A DNA stretch of 64,000 nucleotides from Trichaptum fuscoviolaceum (Eukaryota; Basidiomycota; Agaricomycetes; Hymenochaetales; Trichaptaceae). Under the pieces are notes generated by a model. That model searched no databases and was not told the DNA's origin. It saw nothing but the letters and a program-made list of their open reading frames with translations. The stretch covers positions 4,551,671 to 4,615,670 of the forward strand of contig CAJSYZ010000002.1 of NCBI GenBank assembly GCA_910574455.1. The letters are read 5' to 3'. A program made the translations under genes and the position numbers. Positions 10,701-17,902 of this stretch are shown piece after piece; positions within the stretch are counted from its first letter, which is position 1, and each line of letters begins with the position of its first letter.

Positions 10701-11701
10701 TTCACTGCTGACTTCTCAGCGATGGCCTGGGAGTGGGTGTACGAGGCGGCAATTTTGTACGCGAAATGGTCGTCCGTCGTGACGAAGTAGGATTCAGCGT
10801 CGTGGTACTGGTCCCAATATTTTTCTGAGTACCGAAATCCTGGTGGGACAGCTTCCCATTCGGCCTGGGTCCTGTCGGGCCCCCAGGGGGTCTCGACTTC
10901 TTCTGCTATGGCGAGGCGGGGAAGCGGGACCAGGCGTTGCTGGTTGTCACACTGGGGCGGGCAGCGATTGAGATCGACCACATCGTTGGTCCAGTCAATG
11001 GTTGGGTTATGGTGCCGCAACCAGTCGATCCCCATGATAATGTCGTCGTCGCCAATATCCGCGACGGCCATGGTCAACTGTTCTAAGTGTCCCTTCATCT
11101 CGACGTTGAGGACTACTTCCTTGGTGATGCGTCCAATCGCGTTCGGGGAATTGTCCGCGTTGCGCAAAAGTATCGGGATTACCAAGTCCCGGGTCTGGAG
11201 TCCGTGTCGCGAAACGTAGCGGGAATTTATGAAAGTTCCCGACGCACCGCTGTCTAACATTACTGTGGCTAAGGCATCCGTTTTTCCGTCGCTAACCTGT
11301 ACCGGGAACTTCAAATGTCGTCTAAGACGACGGTCTATTGTAGAGATGGTTAAATACAAGGGACCATTATTAAGAGAGTTCTTCGGCCACAAGGGCGGTT
11401 GGGTCGTATAGGGCGCGACTGAGCAATACGACCCTACTGAAAATCCGCTGGGGGCGGGGCTTCGGGATTGTGAACGTTCTTGGCGGCGGGCGTCATGGCG
11501 GCGAATGCGTTCTGCAGCACGGACTGCTGCACATTCTGGACGTACTGTTCCGCCATACGTTTGAGCGTTTCTTCGAACGACTGGAGCGCGGGGGGCGATG
11601 GGCTCGACGGGGACGTGGATTTCGTAGCCTTTAGGTTTCGGGTTGGCGGTCGCGTTGGGCAATCGCTCACTAAATGGTCTTTCTCTCCGCAGTAGTAGCA
11701 T
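7793..11701 (-). CDS. Pol polyprotein of element 2 (truncated in the chromodomain)
   Basis: A frame of 1,302 codons. Aspartic protease DSG at 150-152. Reverse transcriptase about 405-585 with YLDD at 533-536. RNase H about 670-790 (ECDASDFATGA). Integrase HHCC finger around 904-944 (CDTC at 941-944). Catalytic D974, D1034, E1070, the last two with 35 residues between them, which is the DD35E signature. A chromodomain starts near 1263 (YLVRWKGY, EDTWIP). One extra T near 7801-7803 relative to element 1 shifts the frame and ends the protein at PAKEYG, inside the chromodomain. The rest of the domain continues in another frame to about 7501. The ATG at 11701 may not be used if Pol is made as a Gag-Pol fusion. 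Confidence 0.93.
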   Translation of the reverse strand: MLLLRRERPFSERLPNATANPKPKGYEIHVPVEPIAPRAPVVRRNAQTYGGTVRPECAAVRAAERIRRHDARRQERSQSRSPAPSGFSVGSYCSVAPYTTQPPLWPKNSLNNGPLYLTISTIDRRLRRHLKFPVQVSDGKTDALATVMLDSGASGTFINSRYVSRHGLQTRDLVIPILLRNADNSPNAIGRITKEVVLNVEMKGHLEQLTMAVADIGDDDIIMGIDWLRHHNPTIDWTNDVVDLNRCPPQCDNQQRLVPLPRLAIAEEVETPWGPDRTQAEWEAVPPGFRYSEKYWDQYHDAESYFVTTDDHFAYKIAASYTHSQAIAEKSAVKEGEKTFEELVPPEFREFADVFSKVESERLPLRKPYDHAIDLEPGKVPPYSKIYPLAPAERDALREFVDENLRKGYIRPSKSPAAAPVFFIKKKDGTLRMVVDYRRLNDITVKNRYPLPLTMELVDALQKAKVFTTLDLRWGYHNVRLKQGDEWKAAFRTQAGHFEPTVMTFGLTNAPATFQHMMNDIFKDLIGVYVIIYLDDLLIFSEDESQHEEHVREVLKRLRENDLFCKPEKCKFKQTSVEYLGMIISQGKVAMDPAKVQAVLDWPTPKKVKDIQAFLGFANFYRRFIRDFSHTVKPLTTLLKKDVRWAWTENQQFAFDYLKRMFTTAPVLMMPDMSRQFIVECDASDFATGAVLSQKGDDGLIHPVAFFSKSLNDAERNYEIYDKELLAIIRALDEWRHYLEGASHKLDIVSDHKNLLYFSESRTLTRRQARWSLFLTRFDFTIRHRPGRLGGKPDAMSRRVDLQPEGEDNTGRTLLTPEMFRLKAIRRGMTQVHGDQALLRRIRKSDQYEDELVDAIELVKSKAPRVLTKELEDWSTEEGLILYQGKVYVPKDETIRRDVVKTYHDSLPAGHPGRWKTFEMVSRNYWWPGMSNFVERYVSGCDTCARTKNRSQRPVGLLQPNEIPQGPWQAISCDFITQLPRSEDYDAIFVVVDRLTKQAHFIPTTSDIDAPETAELFLQHVWKLHGTPRQIISDRGPQFVAQFMKALFSRLGIKGTTSTAYHPQTDGQTERVNQELEQYLRAFIDTRQENWAGLLPMAEFAHNTKAHAATRQSPFALVYGYNPEFTIAPSDGLSTVPAADARLQELQQAQEEARAALEVAAERMKQHYDQARNEAPQYAVGDKVWLEATNVRRPGARKLLPKRLGPYKVKAKLSDLTYELELPASLKIHPVFHVSLLSPYHEDDIPGRTQPPPPPVEVEGDLEYEVEEVLDARRFRRRFEYLVRWKGYSSAEDTWIPAKEYG

Positions 11702-12642
11702 AGTCCCTTACTCCTGCGCTCCCGGCGCACCCTGTCAATCTCCATCGCGTTGGGATCCTTCGTCGAGCTTGCGCCCGCAGTCGGGATCGTACGCGGAGCT
11801 GAACTAGTGGTGCCGGGATTGCTTCGGGGCGTAGCCGCTGGCTTCGATACTGGTCCATAGGCGTGTGCGAGCCTTAGCTTCTCGTCCGTCTCGGAAACCC
11901 AGTTGACGTAGGCATCGAATTTCATATCCTTCGCCTCTGTGCTGGCGATGTGCTGGCGAACCTGGTCTTTGAGTCCCTTCCGGAACATGTCGAGGTAGAT
12001 GACATCCGTCGTCGCGTCCTTGGGCCACCCGGTGAGGGCTTGGAGGGCACGGAATTGCGACGCAAACTCGGCGACCGTTCCTGTCTGGCGTAGGCGCATC
12101 AGCTTGTCGGCTGCGGCTTTGTCTGCATCGATTTCTCCGTAAGAGGCGCGAAGGGCGGCGAACAGGGCCTCCAGGCTGGCGGCTTCTGGCGGTGTCGGGA
12201 TGTCCTGGAGTCGATCTAGGATGGGTCGTGCCCAGTCTTGCGCCGGTCCCCGCAGTAGCATCAGGGCGAATGCGACCTTGCGGGTTTCGTTCAGCCCCGG
12301 ATGTTGTCCGAACAGGTAGAGCTTAATCTGGTGAATCCAGTTTTCCAGCTTGGCTCGTTCGCCTTCGAAGGTGTCGGGAAGCTTCATCTTGAGCCCTGCT
12401 CCACCCCCCGACGGGGAGGCGGGCTGGCTCGCGATTTGGGCTTCTAACGCCTGGTTGGCGTGCTTGAGCTGGGCGACAGTGTTCTGAACCTGATTGTGTT
12501 CGTTGACTAACTTGGAGTAGCGTTTTTCGAGGGTGTCGAGGCGGTCAAGGATGGGCTGGAGTTTGTCTTCCTCCATCGAGGAGCTCGGGGACGGGAAAGC
12601 GAAGGTATCTGCGAGTCCTCCCCATTCCTGGTGGGATGACAT
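11434..12642 (-). CDS. Gag polyprotein of element 2
   Basis: Gag capsid/nucleocapsid precursor, 402 aa, ATG at 12642 only 90 bp inside the 5' LTR. It has an N-terminal coiled-coil segment (about 25-75), a Gly/Ser linker (about 85), the retrotransposon gag domain (about 90-260) and a CCHC zinc knuckle at residues 315-328 (CYYCGEKDHLVSDC). The C-terminal region is Ser/Pro-rich followed by a helix. It assembles the cytoplasmic virus-like particle that houses reverse transcription. It overlaps pol by 268 nt; pol is in the -1 frame, so Pol is presumably made by ribosomal frameshifting. It is nearly identical to the Gag of element 1. Confidence 0.93.
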   Translation of the reverse strand: MSSHQEWGGLADTFAFPSPSSSMEEDKLQPILDRLDTLEKRYSKLVNEHNQVQNTVAQLKHANQALEAQIASQPASPSGGGAGLKMKLPDTFEGERAKLENWIHQIKLYLFGQHPGLNETRKVAFALMLLRGPAQDWARPILDRLQDIPTPPEAASLEALFAALRASYGEIDADKAAADKLMRLRQTGTVAEFASQFRALQALTGWPKDATTDVIYLDMFRKGLKDQVRQHIASTEAKDMKFDAYVNWVSETDEKLRLAHAYGPVSKPAATPRSNPGTTSSAPRTIPTAGASSTKDPNAMEIDRVRRERRSKGLCYYCGEKDHLVSDCPTRPPTRNLKATKSTSPSSPSPPALQSFEETLKRMAEQYVQNVQQSVLQNAFAAMTPAAKNVHNPEAPPPADFQ

Positions 12643-12718
12643 CGCTGGTCGGCGGTACGGGTGCGGGGGTAGAAGTAAAGAGCGTGAGGGTGTCGAGTCC
12701 GAGCGGCGGTGAGCCAGG

Positions 12719-12729
12719 ACTTTTGACCT
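12719..12729 (-). other. Primer-binding site of element 2 (self-priming type)
   Basis: Two bases downstream of the 5' LTR the element sense reads AGGTCAAAAGT. This 11-mer is exactly complementary to ACTTTTGACCT inside the LTR (plus 13026-13036), the predicted 5' end of the transcript. It is conserved in element 1 at 5144-5154 with its LTR partner at 5452-5462. I see no TGG-initiated tRNA-complementary site directly at the LTR border. An alternative is an offset tRNA site starting TGGCTCACC about 15 nt downstream. Confidence 0.7.
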
Positions 12730-12731
12730 AA

Positions 12732-13560
12732 TGTTACGACCGTCGGGAATTGTAGCGGGAAACAGTTCGGGAAACTGGAATTCGCGACAAGAACCCGCGT
12801 TCGGGAATCTGGATTCGCGACTGGGAACGAGCGTGGGAATTCAGGCGGGAAACGCGCGGGATTCTATCCAGGCGCGTCGCGGGATTCTCAAGGCCAGCTA
12901 GGACTCTTCACTGCTTTGAACGTCAAGTAAGCGGATCCCTAAGGAAGCACTCCACAAGTAAGTATTGCGCAACTAACTACACAGGAGAAAAGAGAGAGAT
13001 CGCACCTAAGGAAGCACTCCACAAGAGGTCAAAAGTGGGGTGCTCCTTACGATGCCTACAGCTATTTATCTACTTCGTAAAGACTGTATAGTTAATCTAC
13101 GCTAAGTGTCCTTGCGCAATGCGCACCTATCTACTACAAACGATACATGCTACGACCGCACTGCTAGGCATGTCTATCCCGTCTCTCCAGATGGCTACGG
13201 CCTGTCCGTGGACGTCAGCGTCCGGTCCGGGGCCGCGACTAGCCAGACTAGGTATGCCAGACTGTTGCAGGTCGTCACCTTGAGGTACTAACGGATTAAT
13301 GAGCGTATGTTGATAAGTGAATGTACGTGTGCCGTGGCGGGTCGTCGTAAATGAATGTGTGTCTGCGTGCATGGTGGTCGGGACGGTGGTGCGGGATAGG
13401 TCACGTGAGCGGGGGATCTTGCGGGGGATCGTGCGAGTCGGGAAAGGGGTTTCGCGCGGGGAATCCAATGGCGGGATTCTCCCCGCGGGATTGTCTGCTC
13501 ATGTCGGGATCCTTGGCGGGAAAGTGCGGGAAATGAGAAAAGGGGCCTGGGATCTCGACA
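12732..13560 (-). repeat. Right (5') LTR of element 2, carrying the promoter
   Basis: 829 bp, TG...CA. Read in the element's sense it contains a TATA-like box (TAAATA, plus 13063-13068). 32 nt later comes the segment ACTTTTGACCT (plus 13026-13036), which matches the primer-binding site in reverse complement. If RNA starts there, U3 is about 524 bp and R-U5 about 305 bp. A 21-bp direct repeat flanks this region (copies near 12940 and 13006). The target duplication GTGAG follows at 13561. Confidence 0.93.
13061..13070 (-). promoter_or_regulatory. TATA-like box in the LTR promoter of element 2
   Basis: In the element's sense the bases read GATAAATAGC. The TAAATA core begins 32 nt before the first base of the 11-nt self-priming match. 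That spacing fits a TATA box whose start site is the first base of the match. The same box occurs in the other LTR copies. Confidence 0.6.
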
Positions 13561-13565
13561 GTGAG

Positions 13566-14640
13566 GTTTGTTCAAAAAATGCTAGGGTATGTATAACTTC
13601 CTGCCTCAGCACTGTTTATTCACTTACAAGTAGTCTACCATCTTCCAGTCTCTCTCTATGATTCAGGGCTTGACTTTTCAAAATTTCCACAACAACTTAA
13701 ATCGACACAGGCATGACTCAGGCTAGTACTACTAGTAGTAGTAGCGGTGCTCCTTCAAGTGCAAATTGTTTTCTCGCTTCCACCAGAACAAACATTTTAC
13801 TTTACTATGAAAGATTAGAAATATCATATTGCTGGCATGTGTTTATCAGATATAATATGTATTCAAGTTGGTAAGTGCAATGATACACAGCATCAAAGTT
13901 GAGTGATGACATCCAATTTGGAGAACTTCCGTTTCGAAACTGATGCACTTATGTTGCACTTACCATTGCACTTGAACTGCCCACTGGCATGCCGGTGCTT
14001 AAACCTCACTTAATCCTGGCTTGCCGCCTGATGTACAATTCCCCTCCTTTTGCACTGATTTTATCCTGAAACGCCGTGTTTTAAGGCCATCAGGCAGCCA
14101 GACAACCCTTCAGGCAGGCGTGGCAGCGCTTCGACCCATTTAAGAAAGCTTCAGGGCGCGCCAGGACGCGCCAGTCGCCGTAAGCAAAAGGAAGTTTCCC
14201 TGATGTAAAGAAAGTAGCTTGGCCTGGTCACGAGGCTAGCTGGCATGGTCCCCTGGCTTCAAGTTGCCCTGGGCCTTGCTGATCATAATTCCGTGGGAAC
14301 TGCTACTTCGTCCGAGGTTCCCCCGCACCTGTCCCGGAGTCCCTGGGTCCATAAGTCCACTTACTGGCTACATTAGTCCATGTACTTGCTACACTAGTCC
14401 GGGTACTGGCTACACTAGTCCGGGTACTTGCTACACTACTAGTAGTCCGGGTACTGGCTACATTAGTCCATGTACTGGCTCATTTGGAGCTTTGTATCTT
14501 GGTCGTGGTCGTACACTGACGATGTCGCCGCCCCCTGATCTGGCTGCCATTAAAGACATGGCGTCGGACGATAATCAATAATTCCTCCACTCAAAGGGCA
14601 TCAACGGTCTCGATGGCATTGCCTTCCACTAATCAACATA
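13566..14640. repeat. Gene-free stretch with a 21-bp minisatellite
   Basis: No gene supported. Positions 14354-14484 hold about six copies of a 21-bp unit of the type AGTCCGGGTACTGGCTACAC, with alternating tail variants. A short CTAGTAGTAG microsatellite lies at about 13725-13743. The remainder is unique non-coding DNA between the target duplication of element 2 and the glucan synthase relic. Confidence 0.7.
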
Positions 14641-14642
14641 TC

Positions 14643-16995
14643 ATTCTCTCATGAGCTCCCTTGGTATGGTCGGTAACTTACAGGTCGCTGCCAGTGATGA
14701 TGTTGGCGTGAACTTTGTCGACGCATGGCTGAAATGTTCGTGGCAAACAATTTTATCAATGCTCAGTTGGGCAAGACAGACCCGCGTCATATGTTCGGCA
14801 CAAGTAACTTCGATGTCTACTACCGCTGGCAGAGCTTGGTAAACGGTCCCAAATTCAGTGTACTTGCGATGTTTGTTACGAGCTTGGTCATGCCTGGTGT
14901 TTCCCTTCTATACTACGGCAAGGAACAGAGATAACGGTGCTAGCAATTATCTATTTGGGTCAGTACCTTTTTCACATTCCATTTCATATCTCTCAAGACC
15001 TGAACACTGATCTTGGAACAGTCGTCAAGCTATGCCCGCCAACCCCGCATGGCAGAGTCATGGATGCTATAAGCTCGGCTCAGATCAATATTCCAACATG
15101 CCGTTGCAGAAGGCTCTTACAGGCTGCTACAATGATTCGAAATCGCTTGATCACTTTGACCCGATGTCAGAGGTGCGGCGCATGTACACGCAGTTCAACT
15201 ACCTCCGCTCTGTCTATGCTGCCCTCCAGGATGGATTTGACCTTGTGCAGTGCGGAGATGGGACACATTTCAAGCAGCTACTTGGTTCAAATCAGACGGA
15301 AATCGAACTGGGCTTATGGGCTGCCTCGCGTGCGGGGAGCTGAGCGGGACAGTCGTGAAGAATCTGTTTGCGCCGTTTGTTACGTACACTTTGCAAGACT
15401 CGCTGTCATCGTTCTTCAACAGCAACACGCGGTTCCAGGGACGCTTGAATAGTATCACGATGGATCTGTATAGCTTCAAGCTGCTTGTGCCTGAGGCGGA
15501 GCGGGCCACGGTCCCTCCGCAGTTAACGAGGTTCAGGCCAGGTCACGATGCTCGAATACAGACGGAGTCGGGCGATGCAAATGCAACGACGGTCGATATC
15601 AGCTTGGAATCTAATGTCCCGATAAACTGTGCCCAGGTGACGGCGAGCATCTCGTTCTTCGTCTCAAGCTAGGGCAAGGGTGGAGGCCCCTCGATCACCG
15701 CAGGTTGCAAACACCGATCCTGCAACGACTTCGGGTGCTGGGACGGGCTCGTGAGCGCGGAACGCAACGCTGACGGGCGTGTCAGACGATATTATCGACA
15801 TCACTTTGAATAACCCGCCTTCGCAGGACGGCACCTCGTCAACGAACGCACGCGACCATCTCCTCTTGCGCAAGGACTCCGCCCGCAATCCCATGGTCTT
15901 CCCCTCCGCGGACTACGACAACAATGCGTTCGGGTTTGACTTGGGCTCTGGGAAGTACACGTTCACGCACCAGGCGCTGATATGTTCAGGTACTCATGGA
16001 ATTACGGACAGAACTTGATGACGTGGGCTGCGTATGAGATGTGACGAGCATAGATAAGAGCTTGTCTGATAATGATGAAATTTGGTGGACAGGCGAGCAA
16101 ATTATAGTGCAATGTAAGGGCTTTTATTCCTATATGTGCTGTACACATACTTACTGATTCAGTTTGCGTTAGACTGGTCTGGTACTGCTGCTTCAGCCTA
16201 TACTGTTGTGCATGCGGACAGGAATTATGCTCAACAGCGCCGTGTCCCTCACTTCCTCGCCTGTGGTCCGTTCAGTACGTGGGGTTTCAACAGAGGAGTG
16301 GACTTCCAGATGGACAATACTGCAGATGGACATTGGGAGCTCGAGATCATGCCGTCATTAATTTGTACGGTCGTTTTGCTGCGGAGAAGCTTGCTCATCT
16401 CATGGAGATGTATCGGGACCGAGTGTACTCGAAGTCGGAGTAAACTGCTCTGCCTCCGTACTTGTTCAGTGGTGCCGACTTCGCTTTGATCCCTTCGTGT
16501 GATGAGCCGTTTGGTTTAGTCGCTGTCGAGTTCGGTCGCAAAGGTGCCTTTGGTGTTTGTGCTCGTCTTGGTGGTCTCGGTCTCATGCCTGGATGGGTAA
16601 GTTCATATTCTCTGTCTCGCCTCTCTCATCTGCTATCTGACTTTGGTTACATTGGTTCCCTGTCAAATCAAGTTCATCAGCACACATGTTGTCCCAGCTT
16701 ACCATGACAATTCAAATGGTGCTTAAGTCTATGGAAGACGAGGGTGCTATCTTGCATGCTCGATTGGCTGTCCAGCGTTTCCCGGTTGTTAAATGGCGTT
16801 AGCGACTCGGCGCATGGAAGAAGATTTCCACAAGCGCAGTATTGATACCAGTCTACAGATCTCTGGCTCTCTGGCATGGAGACCTTCGGATGGTGGAGCT
16901 GAGTATGCGCCTCGCATAGCGGTCATGGATACGGAAGACCTGGATCCTGAACATCGTGAAGAACCGACGCAGCCCAACTGGGACACACGATGATG
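14643..16995 (+). pseudogene. Alpha-1,3-glucan synthase relic (ags1/mok1 family)
   Basis: Remains of the cell-wall alpha-1,3-glucan synthase, a large membrane enzyme with an alpha-amylase-like domain, a glycogen-synthase-like transferase domain and a membrane exporter. Recognisable pieces in order: end of the amylase domain (YYRWQSLVNG, LLYYGKEQ at about 14725-14930); HGCYKLGSDQYSNMPL (15040-15340); TLQDSLSSFF to GHDARIQTESGDANATT (15345-15660); LLLRKDSARNPMVFPSADYDN then MFRYSWNYGQN (15780-16060); VVHADRNYAQQRRVPHFLA (16130-16350); the transferase core [30 protein letters not shown] (16370-16600); and its tail to about 16993. The pieces sit in different frames separated by stops. The start and the exporter are missing. 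The link between the central part and the transferase is deleted. It cannot make an enzyme. Confidence 0.9.
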
Positions 16996-17902
16996 GACAG
17001 TTCTGATGTTTTATCTTTTCTTTTTGTGCTTTTTGTGTGCTAGTAAAATTGTAGCTTAAGCCTTTCGTACATCTCGAAAGTTGTGGTATTGTATCCTGTA
17101 ATCATTATCTATTTCTATGGTTGTCTTTATTACTTATGTTTTTGCACTGGACCACGTCTTCTCGGTGAATTAATACACTTTTCTAGGATGCTTACTTCTA
17201 GGATGCCTCTAACTGTTTGCCGGTAGGATCTCCCCAGGACTGCAACCACAAAGGCCAATGGTGTTTGAACAAATACAGTTATTATATACATATGCGATAC
17301 AATTCATCTGCTACTATGTTTATTGGGAGGAATATAGCGGCGCTGGGATTTCCAATAGCATTCGCGCACGTCCAGATACCACGCCGGAATCTGTCACACG
17401 CTCATATACTTCCCATGCCCAAGTCCATACACGTCCTCGTCCAAGCCCACACATCAGTCACAAGGAACACTAGTACTGGTCGCTAGAACTAGCCCAGACT
17501 TGCCCTCGTCCACGTCCGCGCACAAGTCCCAAGGAACACAAGCTCAAAGCACAAGGGTCCCAAAGGAAAGCCAGGGAGCTTGCCACTACGGTGGCCCATA
17601 TTGCAATCGTAGTTGGCAGACATAATAGCTACCCATCCTCGTCCATAAGTAGGAATTATATTGGCTGTCACTACCACTGGCAGCCACGTGGATGAACCGG
17701 TCGTTTTTGTTCTTCGCTCTTCCTTCCTTCGCACTTTGAGCTGCAAAACTGTAATTTCTCTTGAGTAAGCAAGATAGTTGCTTGAGATATTTACGATGCC
17801 GGTGATCGTAATATCCATTGGACAGAGGATGTGCAATCAATTTCAAAAGAAACGGAAGGTCTCGTACAACATCAAAATAACATAATATAAGCCACATAGG
17901 AA
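16996..17902. other. Intergenic, no gene seen
   Basis: AT-rich tail after the glucan synthase relic. A C/A-rich low-complexity stretch at about 17380-17560 has recurring AGTCC, CACGTCC and AAGGAACAC motifs. Open frames here are short and show no family resemblance. Confidence 0.5.

Larger units (their letters stand above)
6832..13560 (-). mobile_element. Complete Ty3/gypsy chromovirus, element 2
   Basis: A full-length 6,729-bp LTR retrotransposon on the minus strand. Left (3') LTR 6832-7660, internal region 7661-12731, right (5') LTR 12732-13560. It is flanked by a perfect 5-bp target duplication, GTGAG, at 6827-6831 and 13561-13565. The two LTRs are the same length, and I found no difference between them when reading them side by side; the open frames across both are identical. 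The insertion is therefore recent. Gag is intact. Pol is open through integrase but frameshifted inside the chromodomain. The element sits upstream of the decayed glucan synthase. Confidence 0.96.

Noticed and set aside
12694..12716. tRNA-type primer-binding site starting TGGCTCACC downstream of the 5' LTR
   Set aside because: It lies about 15 nt from the LTR border, whereas the 11-nt LTR-complementary segment lies at 2 nt and is paired with a well-placed TATA box.
13288..13661. Open frames crossing the end of element 2 into flanking DNA
   Set aside because: They read through the LTR, have no protein family features, and arise from the GC-rich LTR end.
14264..14581. 105-codon frame with SPGTGYT-type heptad repeats
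   Set aside because: Starts at a non-ATG codon and consists mostly of the in-frame 21-bp minisatellite; no splice or promoter evidence.
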